A stretch of DNA of 36,857 nucleotides from Chloroflexota bacterium (GCA_030611885.1 JAUWOY010000031.1:1-36857), one strand, 5' to 3'. Shown: positions 11,167-20,298, counted from the first letter of the stretch. Notes: a model not told the origin generated them from the letters alone. Numbers and translations: made by a program.

Positions 11167-12336
11167 ATGAAGAAGACAGTTAGAGATGTCGAAGTTGAGG
11201 GCAAGCGGGTCCTGGTGCGGGTGGACTTCAACGTGCCCCTGACCGAGGGCAGGGTGGCCGATGATACCAGAATCCGGGCCGCTTTGCCGACCATAAATTA
11301 TCTACTCCAGCACGGGGCAAAGGTCATTTTGATGTCCCATTTGGGTCGTCCCAAGGGAAAGGTGGTTGACGAGCTGCGCCTCGATCCCGTGGCTGAGCGC
11401 TTATCGGAGCTAGTCGACAGGCCGGTGCGGAAGCTTGATGATTGTGTCGGGCCGGAGGTGGAGGCAGCGGTAGCGAGAATGCAGCCAGGCGACGTCTTCC
11501 TGCTGGAGAACACCCGCTTCCATCCCGAAGAGAAGTCCAACGCCCCCGCCTTCGCCGAGAAACTGGCTTCCCTGGCCGACGTCTTCGTCAACGACGCCTT
11601 CGGCGCAGCCCACCGCGCCCACGCCTCAGTCGTCGGAGTGGCCGAGTATCTGCCCTCCGTGGCCGGCTTCTTGATGGAAAAGGAGATAGCTTTTTTGGGC
11701 CAGGCCCTGGCTGCTCCTGAGCATCCCTTCGTGGCCATCCTGGGTGGGGCCAAGATCTCTAGCAAAATCGGCGTCATTGACAACCTGTTGACCAGGGTGG
11801 ATGGCCTGCTGATCGGCGGGGGCATGGCCAACACCTTCCTCAAGGCTCAGGGCCACGAGATAGGCCAGTCCCTGGTGGAGGACGACAGCCTGGACGTGGC
11901 CAGAGAGATGCTGGAGAGAGCAGGCGAGAGGCTGGTCCTGCCCGTTGATGTGGTCATAGCAGATCGGTTCGACGCCGAGGCCGATTCAAAAGTAATGCCT
12001 GTGGACCAGGTGCCGGATGATTGGCTCATTCTGGACATCGGGCCTGAGACGGTGGAACTCTTTAAGCGAAAGCTGGCCGGTGCCAGGACCGTGGTCTGGA
12101 ATGGGCCGCTGGGCGTCTTCGAATTCCCCAGGTTCGCAGAAGGCACCTTCGCCATCGCCCGCTTCCTGGCCGATTTGGAAGCGACCACCATCATCGGCGG
12201 AGGCGACGTGGTGGCGGCGGTGGGGCAGGCGGGTGTGGCTGATAGAATAGACCACGTCTCCACCGGCGGCGGCGCCAGCTTAGAGTTTCTCGAAGGCAAA
12301 CCGTTGCCTGGCATTGCAGCTTTGGAAGACAAGTGA
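11167..12336 (+). CDS. pgk: Phosphoglycerate kinase
   Basis: Catalyses reversible phosphoryl transfer between 1,3-bisphosphoglycerate and ADP in glycolysis and gluconeogenesis; cytoplasmic. The 389-residue length is normal. Family signatures seen are RVDFNVPL near the start, then [36 protein letters not shown], the hinge [20 protein letters not shown], and the C-terminal GGGDVVAAV and [18 protein letters not shown]. The frame is open further upstream, but the extra codons are translated heptamer repeat. The chosen ATG has gggagga seven bases before it and gives the usual MKKTVRDVE start. The stop overlaps the Shine-Dalgarno sequence of tpiA, so the two are co-translated. Confidence 0.97.
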   Translation: MKKTVRDVEVEGKRVLVRVDFNVPLTEGRVADDTRIRAALPTINYLLQHGAKVILMSHLGRPKGKVVDELRLDPVAERLSELVDRPVRKLDDCVGPEVEAAVARMQPGDVFLLENTRFHPEEKSNAPAFAEKLASLADVFVNDAFGAAHRAHASVVGVAEYLPSVAGFLMEKEIAFLGQALAAPEHPFVAILGGAKISSKIGVIDNLLTRVDGLLIGGGMANTFLKAQGHEIGQSLVEDDSLDVAREMLERAGERLVLPVDVVIADRFDAEADSKVMPVDQVPDDWLILDIGPETVELFKRKLAGARTVVWNGPLGVFEFPRFAEGTFAIARFLADLEATTIIGGGDVVAAVGQAGVADRIDHVSTGGGASLEFLEGKPLPGIAALEDK

Positions 12337-12345
12337 GGAGGGATA

Positions 12346-13116
12346 ATGCGTACACCGATCATCGCTGGTAACTGGAAGATGAACAAGACCGTTGACGAGG
12401 CCGTGAGCCTGGTGAGAGAGATGAGGCGGGGCCTCAACGAGGTGCGGGGCGTGGACAGAGTGCTCTGTCCGCCCTCTGTTGCCCTGGCCGCCGTGGCCGG
12501 CCTCTTGAAGCCGACGACCATCAAGCTAGGGGCCCAGAACATGTACTGGGAGGAGAAGGGAGCTTACACCGGCGAGACTTCGCCTCTGATGCTCAAAGGG
12601 CTGTGCCAGTACGTCATCATTGGCCACTCGGAGCGGCGGGGATATTTCGGCGAGACCGACGAGGGAGTCAACCGCAAGATCAAGGCCGCTTTCGCCCACG
12701 GCTTGACCCCCATCGTCTGCGTGGGCGAGAGTCTGGAGCAGCACGAGGCTGGCCAGATCGGGGAGTGGGTTTCTGGCCAGGTGCGCGCGGCCCTGGAGGG
12801 CCTCTCGGCCGAGCAGGTGCGAAGCATGATCATCGCTTACGAGCCTCTATGGGCCATTGGCACGGGCAAAGCCGCTACCGGCGCGGGTGCCAACTCCGTC
12901 ATCGGCCTCACCATCCGCGGCGCCATCGCCGACCTCTACGACGAAGCCACGGCGCAGGCAGTGCGGGTCCAGTACGGCGGCAGCGTCAAGCCTGCCAACA
13001 CCGCCGAGTTCATGACCCAGCCGGAGATAGATGGGGCTCTGGTAGGTGGGGCCAGCTTGAGGGCCGCTGATTTTGTAGAGATCGTGCGCATCGCTGCTCA
13101 GGTTAAGGGAGTTTAA
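12346..13116 (+). CDS. tpiA: Triosephosphate isomerase
   Basis: Interconverts dihydroxyacetone phosphate and glyceraldehyde 3-phosphate. At 256 residues it is full length. Active-site elements are all visible: AGNWKMNK with the substrate Asn and Lys, IGHSERR with the electrophilic His, [11 protein letters not shown] with the catalytic Glu and loop 6, then YGGSVKP and GALVGGASL for phosphate binding. The ATG follows gaggaggg, which overlaps the pgk stop, so pgk and tpiA are one operon. The last two codons and the stop (GV*) already lie in a 7-nt repeat. Confidence 0.97.
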   Translation: MRTPIIAGNWKMNKTVDEAVSLVREMRRGLNEVRGVDRVLCPPSVALAAVAGLLKPTTIKLGAQNMYWEEKGAYTGETSPLMLKGLCQYVIIGHSERRGYFGETDEGVNRKIKAAFAHGLTPIVCVGESLEQHEAGQIGEWVSGQVRAALEGLSAEQVRSMIIAYEPLWAIGTGKAATGAGANSVIGLTIRGAIADLYDEATAQAVRVQYGGSVKPANTAEFMTQPEIDGALVGGASLRAADFVEIVRIAAQVKGV

Positions 13117-13141
13117 AGTTTAGAGTTTGGAGTTTAGAGTT
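13108..13141 (+). repeat. Heptamer tandem array at the tpiA 3' end
   Basis: Units are GGAGTTT, AAAGTTT, AGAGTTT, GGAGTTT, AGAGTTA. The tpiA stop codon is inside the first units. No inverted arm is present here. Confidence 0.8.
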
Positions 13142-13146
13142 AAAAA

Positions 13147-13908
13147 GTGTTTGGCAACTGGACCCCACTTGTATGGCTCGTCGCCACCCTCATCCCCCTG
13201 TTCTTCATGAAACGCTGGATAAACCGGCACGTCCAGGGGCTGGGCATGCTCCTCACGGGGGATAACGAGGCAGCCATGTTCCTGTACTTCGTGCTGCTGC
13301 TGCCCGGCATCCTCATCCATGAGTTGAGCCATTGGCTGGCGGCCACGCTGCTGGGAGTGCGGACGGGTAAGATAACGCTTTGGCCTTCCAAAAGGCGGGG
13401 CAATCAAATGCGCCTGGGATCGGTCAGGATAGCCCGCACCGATCCCTTTCGTAGCAGTTTGATCGGCGTGGCTCCGCTTATCAGCGGCAGCATCGCTATC
13501 CTGATCATCGGTCAACTGATTCTGGGCCTGGGCGACCTGGGAGAGGTCTTGCTCAACGGAGAATGGGAACCATTCTGGGAAAGCCTCGTGAGCCATCTTC
13601 GAGCGCCCGATTTCTGGCTCTGGCTCTACCTCATCTTTGCCGTATCCAATGCCATGCTGCCCAGCGAGACCGATCGGGAGCCCTGGAGGCCAGTTCTCCT
13701 GTTCGTATGCCTGGCGGCTCTTTTCTTTTACTTGACCGGTTGGGTGCGCCAGGTGCCAGAGGTGGTGACGACCGCCTCTTTGGCCGGCCTGAGTTATCTG
13801 GCCTACGCCTTTAGCCTGACGGTGTTGGTAGATGCCATCTTTATAGCCGTCATCGCCATCCTCGAGGCGCTGGTGTCCAGACTGGCGGGGAAGCGGGTGG
13901 ACTACTGA
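13147..13908 (+). CDS. M50-like integral membrane zinc metalloprotease
   Basis: The 253-residue protein is mostly hydrophobic with perhaps six membrane segments. Residues 58-62 are HELSH, an HExxH zinc motif inside a membrane segment, followed by WLAATLLGV. This arrangement is typical of site-2-type (M50) proteases and relatives. A clear second M50 motif (NxxPxPxxDG type) was not seen; NAMLPSETD near residue 180 may play that part. GTG is the first start after tpiA but has no good ribosome site; an ATG 20 codons in (MKRWINRHV) is an alternative. It follows tpiA by 30 bases and may share its transcript. Substrate unknown. Confidence 0.7.
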   Translation: MFGNWTPLVWLVATLIPLFFMKRWINRHVQGLGMLLTGDNEAAMFLYFVLLLPGILIHELSHWLAATLLGVRTGKITLWPSKRRGNQMRLGSVRIARTDPFRSSLIGVAPLISGSIAILIIGQLILGLGDLGEVLLNGEWEPFWESLVSHLRAPDFWLWLYLIFAVSNAMLPSETDREPWRPVLLFVCLAALFFYLTGWVRQVPEVVTTASLAGLSYLAYAFSLTVLVDAIFIAVIAILEALVSRLAGKRVDY

Positions 13909-14004
13909 GGTTGCAGGGGACGAGTAACGGGGAACGTGGACGCGAGTCCGCGGTTAGTTGACATGCGCCTGCCATTTTGTTGGCCGTGATGAAAGGGGTT
14001 AACC

Positions 14005-14598
14005 TTGGGGAAAAAGGTGCTTGTCGTAGAGGACGAACCCACCCTGGTGGAAACACTTGAATATAACCTGACTCGCCAGGGCTACGACGTCTGCACGGCG
14101 GCCGACGGTCTGGCTGCGCTGGAGGTGGCCCGGCGGGAACGCCCCGACCTCATCGTGCTGGACATCATGCTTCCCGGCCTGGACGGCTTCGAGGTGTGCC
14201 GCATCCTGCGCCGTGAGATGAGCGTGCCCATCCTCATGCTCACCGCCCGGGCGGATGAGGTGGATAAGGTGGTGGGGCTGGAAGTTGGTGCCGACGACTA
14301 CCTGACCAAGCCCTTCAGTATGCGCGAACTCCTGGCCCGGGTTAAGGTGCTGCGCCAGGGGGAACCGCTGCGTCTAAAACCCAAAGAGCACGATCTGCTC
14401 GTCTTCTTGGCACGAAACAGAGGCCTCGTCCTCTCCCGTGACCTGATCCTGGAACGGGTATGGGGCTGGGACTTTGGCGGCGGCAGCCGCACTGTGGACG
14501 TCCACGTGCGCTGGCTGCGGGAGAAGATCGAGCCCGACCCGGCCTGCCCGACCCGCATCGTCACCGTGCGGGGGGTGGGCTACCGCTTCGAGGGATAG
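14005..14598 (+). CDS. phoB: OmpR/PhoB-family response regulator lacking its inter-domain region
   Basis: Residues 1-115 are a complete receiver domain: acidic EDE near the start, phosphoacceptor Asp in [10 protein letters not shown], Thr in MLTAR and Lys in DYLTKPFS. Then RVKVLRQ runs straight into [14 protein letters not shown], the middle of a PhoB-type winged helix, which is otherwise complete ([20 protein letters not shown] and TVRGVGYRF). Normal members have a linker and four-stranded sheet here, and total about 225-235 residues; this one has 197, so about 30 residues were removed in frame. The TTG start is supported by aaagggg upstream. The phosphate role is inferred from the adjoining phoR remnant, PHO-box array and pst genes. 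It may still bind DNA, but inter-domain signalling would be altered. Confidence 0.8.
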   Translation: MGKKVLVVEDEPTLVETLEYNLTRQGYDVCTAADGLAALEVARRERPDLIVLDIMLPGLDGFEVCRILRREMSVPILMLTARADEVDKVVGLEVGADDYLTKPFSMRELLARVKVLRQGEPLRLKPKEHDLLVFLARNRGLVLSRDLILERVWGWDFGGGSRTVDVHVRWLREKIEPDPACPTRIVTVRGVGYRFEG

Positions 14599-14601
14599 GT
14601 T

Positions 14602-15958
14602 ATGTTCCACTTTTCCAGTATCCGCTGGCGCATCGCGGTTTCCTACGTGGCCCTCATCCTGCTGGCTATGGCAGGCCTGGTCGTCTACCTGTCGGACCTG
14701 GTGCGGGATACGCACCTGGCCGACTTGCAGGCCAAGTTGGCTGCCGAGGCCCGGCTGATTGGGGACGCCCTGGCGTCGTCGCCCGCATGGGACGAGCCGG
14801 GCGGCGACCTCGACCCTCTGGCCCAGGACTACGCGGACCTGCTGGATGCGCGGGTGACTCTCATCAGGACGGATGGCACCGTGCTGGGGGAATCGCACGA
14901 GGACCGGACGCAGATGGACAATCATCTGTTCCGTCCGGAGGTGCAACAGGTGCTGACCCAGGGACAGGGTAGCAGCATCCGCTTCAGCCGGACGGTGGGC
15001 TACGAGATGATGTACGTGGCGGTCCCGGTGGTGGAGGGGCACGTGAGGGGTATCGCGCGTGTCGCTCTCCCCCTGCGCCAGATCGAAGTCAGCGTGGCCC
15101 GCTTGCGCTGGGCCATGCTGTCGGCGGCGCTGCTTACAGCGTTGGGCGCTGCGTTCCTGGCCGTGCTCATCGCCGGGCGCACCACCCGGCCGGTGCGCCA
15201 GTTGACCCAGGTTGTCCAGCGCATGACTGAAGGGGATCTGAGCGCCCGCCTCTGGCCCATCACCCACGACGAGGTGGGCGTGCTCACCCGGGCCTTTAAC
15301 CAGATGTCCGGCCGTCTTCAAGGGACGATCACCACGCTGGTCGAGGAACGGAGCCGGCTGACTGCCGTGCTGGACAACATGGCCGACGGAGTGGTCATTA
15401 CCGACGGCGAAGGGCGCGTCCGCCTAATCAACCCCGCCGCGGCCCGGCTCCTCGGCACTGATGAAGAAGCAGCCTTGGGCCGCCCCTTCGCCCAGGTGGC
15501 GCGCGACCACCGGCTGATTGCTCTATTGACCTGCCGCCCGACCTGCCCCCCGTTCTGGCCGACGCGGAGCGAGTGCAGCAGGTGGTCACCAACCTGGTTC
15601 ACAACGCCATCAAATTCACCCCGTCGGGAGGACGGATACAGGTTACAGGTTACAGGTTTCAAGTGATGGGCACATTCAACCTGAAACTTTGAACCTGAAA
15701 CTCGAAACCCTCTCCCCAGGCGAGTGGGTGCTGATCGCCGTACAGGACACTGGCGTAGGCATCCCTGCCGATGACCTACCCCGCATCTTCGAGCGCTTCT
15801 ACAAGGCCGACCAGGCCCGCTCCGGCGGCGGCCCCGGCCTGGGGCTGGCCATCGCCAAACACATCGTCCAGGCCCACGGTGGGCGCATCTGGGTCGAGAG
15901 CGTAGAGGGGGAATGCTCCACCTTTTACGTGGCCCTCCCCGCCTTAACATCCTCTTAA
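14602..15958 (+). pseudogene. phoR: PhoR-like sensor histidine kinase, broken (HisKA domain lost, frameshift, repeat insertion)
   Basis: The first part (ATG 14602 to about 15530) has a membrane helix, a sensor region of about 120 residues, a second helix (LLTALGAAFLAVLIAG), a HAMP domain and the start of a PAS domain. After HRLIALL the frame shifts; the next recognisable sequence, one frame over, is [16 protein letters not shown] and [16 protein letters not shown], the N box of the ATPase domain. The dimerisation and phosphoacceptor HisKA region, normally over 100 residues with the H box, is absent. A heptamer array then interrupts the ATPase domain and brings stops. The final piece, with [18 protein letters not shown] and the G2 box [10 protein letters not shown], is intact. 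It starts three bases after phoB. It cannot act as a normal kinase. An assembly deletion is the alternative. Confidence 0.85.
15637..15717 (+). repeat. Heptamer array inserted in the phoR ATPase domain
   Basis: Units AGGTTAC, AGGTTAC, AGGTTTC are followed by the opposite sense CTGAAAC, TTTGAAC, CTGAAAC, TCGAAAC. The array sits between the N box and G1 box of the kinase and carries in-frame stops. Confidence 0.8.
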
Positions 15959-16019
15959 CAAACCCCTAACTCCCCGTTAAACTTCCCCTAAAACGCCCTT
16001 AACACAAGTGTGATATAAT
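15943..16019 (+). promoter_or_regulatory. PHO-box array and promoter of the pst operon
   Basis: Six copies of a YTAAC/A core begin at 15943, 15954, 15965, 15976, 15987 and 15998 (CTTAAC, CTTAAC, CCTAAC, GTTAAA, CCTAAA, CTTAAC), exactly 11 bp apart. A perfect TATAAT follows at 16014-16019 with no good -35. Eleven-bp-spaced direct repeats are the known layout of PhoB and PhoP sites, and TTAACA is the Bacillus PhoP core. This is an activator-dependent phosphate promoter. The first two repeats overlap the end of phoR. Confidence 0.8.
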
Positions 16020-16049
16020 CCGTCTCAGAGGGTGAGAGACGGATTTTTT
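16020..16049 (+). terminator. Intrinsic terminator overlapping the pst transcription start
   Basis: CCGTCTC pairs with GAGACGG over a nine-base loop, then A and six T. The left arm precedes the expected start near 16026, so it would stop read-through from phoR but not transcripts begun at the PHO promoter. Confidence 0.65.
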
Positions 16050-16106
16050 CTTGCCTTGCGAACTTGCTTCTTAACCTTCTCTTCAGAAACTCGACCGGGG
16101 AGCGGT

Positions 16107-16433
16107 ATGATTTATCTCAGGGGTACGAAGCGAGAGTTGGCAATGGCGACATCTCGGGCGGAAACCGTCAAGGTAGCAGGGACGTGGCAAAAGGAGTCGA
16201 GGCCAGCACATTTTTCTTACACCTACCTGACGACGATGTTGGCCCAGGGGTGGCGGATCGAACCGCCTGTCTATGTCCGCCCTCGCTGGCGGTCGCGTCT
16301 GCGCTCGAAGCAAGAGGATACCTATCACTTCGTCCTCTGGAATGGGGATAGGGTCAGTCTGGTCAGTGTGCTCGATTGCCCGGAGATACAGCAGTTCCTG
16401 GTGGACAACGGCCTGGCCATTGACCGCTTGTGA
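16107..16433 (+). CDS. Uncharacterised small protein of the phosphate operon
   Basis: A cytoplasmic-looking protein of 108 residues, basic, with no signal peptide or membrane segment; an aromatic and Arg-rich centre (RIEPPVYVRPRWRSRLRSK) is followed by a strand-rich stretch (YHFVLWNGDRVSLVSVLD). I do not recognise the family. The ATG at 16107 is chosen because ggggag lies just upstream; an ATG at 16143 and a longer open frame also exist. It is the first gene after the PHO-box promoter and 45 bases before pstS, so it should be induced with the transporter. A DNA-binding, tRNA-binding or phosphate-signalling role would be guesswork. Confidence 0.6.
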   Translation: MIYLRGTKRELAMATSRAETVKVAGTWQKESRPAHFSYTYLTTMLAQGWRIEPPVYVRPRWRSRLRSKQEDTYHFVLWNGDRVSLVSVLDCPEIQQFLVDNGLAIDRL

Positions 16434-16478
16434 AGAGGCAAGCTCTGCAAACCACTAAAATGGCAAAAGGAGGAGAAA

Positions 16479-17360
16479 ATGTACATCGGTACCGGGAGGA
16501 AAAACAAGTCGCTTCTAATTCTGACAGGGTTGCTGATTCTGGCGACGCTGGCGATGGTCGTGGGCTGCCAGTCAACCCCGACGACGGCGCCGAGCCCCAC
16601 GCCTGCCGAGGCAGGGCTCGCGGGCGAGATCACGGAGGCCGGCTCCACGACAGTGCAGCCCTTGGCGGAGAAGCTGGCCGAGGCGTTCAGCGCCCAGCAT
16701 CCCCAAGTGCAGATCACCGTCCAGGGTGGCGGCTCCAGCGTCGGTGTCAAGTCGGCCGGGCAGGGGACGGTGGACGTGGGCGCGGCTTCCCGCAAGGTCA
16801 AAGAGTCCGAGATGCAGGAGTTCCCCGACCTGAAGGTCTTCACCATCGCCCGCGACGGCATCGCCATCGTCGCCCACCCGGCTGTGCCGCTGGATGGGCT
16901 GACGAAGGAGCAGGTGAAGGACATCTTCGCCGGGGAGGTCACCAACTGGAAAGATGTGGGCGGTCCCGACAAGCCCATCGTGGTCGTCTCCCGCGAGGAA
17001 GGCTCCGGCACCCGGGCCGCCTTCGAGGAGATGGTGATGGGTAAGAAAGGCCCGCCCATCGTGGACACGGCTATCCTGCAGCCCTCCAACGGCGCAGTGC
17101 GCACGACGGTGGCTACCATGCCCGACTCCATCGGCTTCCTCTCCTTCGGCTACCTGGACGAGAGCGTGAAGACCCTGGCTATTGATGGAGTGGAGGCCAC
17201 GGAAGCGAACGCAGCCAGCAGCGCCTACCCCATCGTTCGTCCCCTCAACCTGCTGACCAAAGGAGAACCCAGCGGCGTGGTCAAAGCCTGGCTGGACTTC
17301 ATCCTCAGTGACGAGGGGCAACAGATCGTCGTCGAAGATGGGTACATCGCGGTCAAGTGA
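16479..17360 (+). CDS. pstS: Phosphate ABC transporter substrate-binding lipoprotein PstS
   Basis: Binds inorganic phosphate outside the membrane and delivers it to PstCA. A lipoprotein signal ends in MVVGC with Cys30 as the lipid site, followed by a Thr/Pro-rich stalk. The mature domain shows AGSTTVQPL, GGGSSVG, VGAASRKVK, the phosphate-loop-like REEGSGTRAAFEE and SIGFLSFGY, all typical of PstS. The 293-residue length is normal. A strong aaggaggag precedes the ATG. The stop lies in the first unit of a 14-nt tandem repeat that fills the gap to pstC. Confidence 0.95.
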   Translation: MYIGTGRKNKSLLILTGLLILATLAMVVGCQSTPTTAPSPTPAEAGLAGEITEAGSTTVQPLAEKLAEAFSAQHPQVQITVQGGGSSVGVKSAGQGTVDVGAASRKVKESEMQEFPDLKVFTIARDGIAIVAHPAVPLDGLTKEQVKDIFAGEVTNWKDVGGPDKPIVVVSREEGSGTRAAFEEMVMGKKGPPIVDTAILQPSNGAVRTTVATMPDSIGFLSFGYLDESVKTLAIDGVEATEANAASSAYPIVRPLNLLTKGEPSGVVKAWLDFILSDEGQQIVVEDGYIAVK

Positions 17361-17430
17361 AGCGTGCAGTGTGAAACGTGCAGTGTGAAACGTGAGAGAC
17401 GTGATGCGTGAGGCCAATCTCACGCATCAC
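17359..17430 (+). repeat. Tandem array and perfect hairpin, pstS-pstC junction
   Basis: GCGTGCAGTGTGAA-type units of 14 nt (two 7-nt halves) repeat twice, then GTGATGCGTGAG (17401-17412) and CTCACGCATCAC (17419-17430) form a perfect 12-bp stem with a six-base loop. It could protect the pstS message end or reduce read-through into pstC, matching the usual excess of PstS over permease. Confidence 0.75.
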
Positions 17431-17447
17431 GCAGGTACAATAAGGCT

Positions 17448-18335
17448 ATGCAAACAAGATACGTCGTTGATCGCAGCGTCAAATACCTCCTGCTCCTCAG
17501 CGCCCTGGTCTCTATCTTCATCGTCTTCCTCATCGGTCTCTTCACCCTGCGCGAGGGGTGGCCAGCCTTCCGGGAGATCGGCCTGGGCCACCTGCTGACG
17601 GGCCGGGTATGGCGGCCGGGACGTGAGGGATTCGGTCTCCTGGCAATGATCGCCGGTTCGGTTCTTGCCACCGTCGGAGCGATGATTTTGGGTGTGCCCC
17701 TGGCTCTGGGCTGCGCCGTCTTCCTGGCTGAGGTAGCTCCAGATAGCGTGCGGGCCATCGTCCGCCCGGCGGTGGAGCTCCTGGCCGGCATCCCCTCGGT
17801 AATCTATGGCCTCTTTGGCCTGGTGGTGCTGGTGCCCCTGGTGCGGCACATCCCCGTCCCCGGCAACTCCGGCTTCGGGCTGCTGGCCGCCTCTATCGTC
17901 CTGGCGGTGATGATCCTGCCCACCATCACCAACATCGCCGAGGACGCCATCCGCGCCGTGCCCCGCGAGTACAAAGAGGGGTCGCTGGCGCTGGGCACCA
18001 CGCAGTGGCAGACCATCGTGGGCGTGACCCTGCCCGCCGCCCGCTCCGGCATCGTCGCCGCCATCATCCTGGGGGTGGGGCGCGCCCTGGGCGAGACGAT
18101 GGCCATGATCATGGTCATCGGCAACTCAGTCATCGTCCCCAGGCCGCTGGATAACAACCCGCTGACCCTTTTCCTCAGCCAGGCTCGCACCCTCACCGGC
18201 AACATCGCCGTGGAGATCAACTACGCCACGGGCCTGCACGAGAGCGCCCTCTTCGCCACCGGGGTGGTGCTCTTCGTGCTGATCATGATCGTCAACACTG
18301 CGGCCCACCTCGTGATACGGGGGAGGGCGAGATGA
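17448..18335 (+). CDS. pstC: Phosphate ABC transporter permease PstC
   Basis: Inner-membrane permease of the high-affinity phosphate transporter, pairing with PstA. Six membrane segments are visible across 295 residues. PstC signatures include GIPSVIYGLFGLVVLVPL and the coupling-helix EAA loop (PREYKEGSLALGTTQWQTI), then LGRALGETMAMIMVIGN. The ATG is preceded by only a weak aagg. Its stop overlaps the pstA start by four bases, so the permease subunits are translationally coupled. Confidence 0.95.
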   Translation: MQTRYVVDRSVKYLLLLSALVSIFIVFLIGLFTLREGWPAFREIGLGHLLTGRVWRPGREGFGLLAMIAGSVLATVGAMILGVPLALGCAVFLAEVAPDSVRAIVRPAVELLAGIPSVIYGLFGLVVLVPLVRHIPVPGNSGFGLLAASIVLAVMILPTITNIAEDAIRAVPREYKEGSLALGTTQWQTIVGVTLPAARSGIVAAIILGVGRALGETMAMIMVIGNSVIVPRPLDNNPLTLFLSQARTLTGNIAVEINYATGLHESALFATGVVLFVLIMIVNTAAHLVIRGRAR

Positions 18336-19258
18336 GCGAATGTCTGGAGGTCACCGGCCATCGCGCCAGGAGGAAAACCACGTCACGGGCGAAATCGAAT
18401 CTCGTCAGCCGGCACCTGACTCAAAAGGCGGCCTTCGCCTTTCTCTGGCTGACCGGACTGGTAGCCATAGTCGCGCTCCTGGCGGTGGTGGGCTACGTCG
18501 CCGCCCAGGGAGTGCGGGTGATCAACCTCGACTTCCTGCTGACGCCGCCCCGGGGCGGACTCTCCGGCGAGGGGGGTATCTCCACCACCATCGTCACCAC
18601 CTTTTACCTGGCACTGTTGACTATCGCCATCGCCACGCCGCTGGGGGTGGGCGCGGCGGTATACCTGGTGGAGTACGCCGGGGAGATGCAAGGGGGAGGT
18701 GGCCTGATCCCCCGTCTGGTGGGCCTGGCCCGCTTCGGGGTGGAGACGTTGGCCGGAGTCCCCTCCATCGTCTTTGGGCTTTTCGGCTACGCCCTCTTCG
18801 TGGCGGCGATGCACTTCGGTTTCTCCTTCCTCTCGGCGGGGTTGGCCGGGGCCTGCCTCATCCTGCCTGTCATCATCCGCGCCACCGAGGAGGCCCTGCG
18901 CGCTGTGCCCCGCTCTTACCGCGAAGGGAGCCTGGCCCTGGGGACAACCCAATGGCAGACGGTCTGGGGCATCGTCCTGCCCGCTGCCCTGCCGGGGATC
19001 ATCACCGGCATCGTTCTCAGCGTCGGCCGGGTGGTGAGCGAGACGGCAGTCTTCTACGTCACTCTGGGTGGGAGTTACCGGATGCCCACATCACTTCTTT
19101 CCGGGGGGAGGACGATGGCTCTGCACGTGTATTACCTGGCGATGGACACGCGGGCCTTCGACAAGGCGATGGGCACGGGAGCTATCCTGATCTTGAGCAT
19201 CATTCTGATCAACGCTGTCATCAACTACCTCTCGCGCCGCCTGACAGTGAGGGAGTAG
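18332..19258 (+). CDS. pstA: Phosphate ABC transporter permease PstA
   Basis: Second permease subunit. Of 308 residues, the first 35 are hydrophilic, then six membrane segments follow. Markers include TLAGVPSIVFGLFGYALF, the EAA loop PRSYREGSLALGTTQWQTV and SVGRVVSETAVFYVTLGGS. It is nearly parallel in sequence to PstC in the coupling loop, as expected for the pair. It starts inside the pstC stop (ATGA overlap). A spacer of 257 bases with palindromic elements separates it from pstB. Confidence 0.95.
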   Translation: MSECLEVTGHRARRKTTSRAKSNLVSRHLTQKAAFAFLWLTGLVAIVALLAVVGYVAAQGVRVINLDFLLTPPRGGLSGEGGISTTIVTTFYLALLTIAIATPLGVGAAVYLVEYAGEMQGGGGLIPRLVGLARFGVETLAGVPSIVFGLFGYALFVAAMHFGFSFLSAGLAGACLILPVIIRATEEALRAVPRSYREGSLALGTTQWQTVWGIVLPAALPGIITGIVLSVGRVVSETAVFYVTLGGSYRMPTSLLSGGRTMALHVYYLAMDTRAFDKAMGTGAILILSIILINAVINYLSRRLTVRE

Positions 19259-19273
19259 CGTGAGTATGAGGGT

Positions 19274-19336
19274 TCGTAGTAGCGACTTCAGTCGCTCGCT
19301 CCTCGTTATGGATGACTGAAGTCGTCACTACGAATT
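19274..19336 (+). repeat. REP-like palindrome
   Basis: TTCGTAGTAGCGACTTCAGTC and a near-inverse copy, GACTGAAGTCGTCACTACGAA, face each other around a 20-base centre. It lies after pstA and abuts the longer inverted-repeat element. Confidence 0.65.
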
Positions 19337-19478
19337 TCACTACCCGACACGGGGAAAGAAACCAGGTTTTTTGTCGTCTGAACCAAGCAAATCGTTGCTC
19401 TTTGAGTGTTTTGGAGCGCCAAAAATGCCTGAGCAAGTGAAAAACCTGGTTTCTGATTTTCGATGTCGGGTAATGAAA
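19337..19478 (+). mobile_element. MITE-like inverted-repeat element, copy 1
   Basis: The inner termini AGAAACCAGGTTTTTT (19357-19372) and AAAAACCTGGTTTCT (19440-19454) bound 98 bp. The similarity extends outward, with ACTACCCGACA on the left and TGTCGGGTAAT on the right, giving imperfect inverted ends of about 40 bp. It has no coding capacity. A second copy with the same termini and a 99-bp core lies at 24478-24576. Confidence 0.7.
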
Positions 19479-19515
19479 CTACGAATAAATTGCCAGTGTC
19501 CAGTAGGAGATCAAA

Positions 19516-20298
19516 ATGAAACGAACTGACAAGAAACTGGAAACACGAGATTACAGCCTCTACTACGGCGATTTTCAAGCCCTGCGGGGCGTCAACATCG
19601 AAATCCACGCCAACCAGATTACGGCCATCATCGGCCCCTCCGGCTGCGGCAAGAGCACGCTTCTGCGCAGTTTCAACCGCATGAACGACCTGATCCCCGG
19701 CGTGCGAATCGAGGGGCAGGTGCTCCTGGATGGGCAGGACATTTTCATTTCCAATGGGACAGACGTGGTGGAACTGCGGCGACGGGTGGGGATGGTCTTC
19801 CAGAAGCCGAACCCGTTCCCCAAGACGATTTTCGACAACGTGGCCTACGGCCCCCGCGCCCACGGCGTCAAGAACAAGGCGCAGTTGGCCGAGATCGTGG
19901 AAAGGAGCCTCATGGCGGCTGTCCTCTGGGACGAGGTCAAGGATGATCTGCACAAATCCGCGCTGGCCCTCTCCGGTGGGCAACAGCAACGGCTGTGCAT
20001 CGCCCGCGCCCTGGCCGTGGAGCCGGAGGTCATCCTGATGGACGAGCCCTGCTCGGCGCTGGACCCCATCGCCACCCTGCGCATCGAGGAGTTGATGCGA
20101 GAGTTGAAGAAAAAATACACCATCGTCATCGTCACCCACAACATGCAGCAGGCGGCCCGCGTCTCCGACCGCACCGCTTTTCTACTGATGAACGAGCACC
20201 GCGCCGGGGAACTCATCGAGTACGATGTGACCAGGAACATCTTTACCAACCCCCATGACAAGCGTACTGAGGATTACATCACGGGGAGATTTGGATGA
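19516..20298 (+). CDS. pstB: Phosphate ABC transporter ATP-binding protein PstB
   Basis: ATPase that drives PstCA. The 260 residues include Walker [10 protein letters not shown] (40-48), a Q-loop [20 protein letters not shown] that is diagnostic of PstB, the signature LSGGQQQRL (152-160), Walker [14 protein letters not shown] and the switch His in [13 protein letters not shown]. It ends in YITGRFG as usual. The ATG follows aggag. Its stop overlaps the start of the arsenate-reductase fragment by four bases. Confidence 0.97.
   Translation: MKRTDKKLETRDYSLYYGDFQALRGVNIEIHANQITAIIGPSGCGKSTLLRSFNRMNDLIPGVRIEGQVLLDGQDIFISNGTDVVELRRRVGMVFQKPNPFPKTIFDNVAYGPRAHGVKNKAQLAEIVERSLMAAVLWDEVKDDLHKSALALSGGQQQRLCIARALAVEPEVILMDEPCSALDPIATLRIEELMRELKKKYTIVIVTHNMQQAARVSDRTAFLLMNEHRAGELIEYDVTRNIFTNPHDKRTEDYITGRFG

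Noticed and set aside
15689-15958. Separate small ATPase-domain protein after phoR
   Set aside because: The first codons are translated repeat and the rest is the natural end of the same kinase, so it is treated as part of one broken gene.
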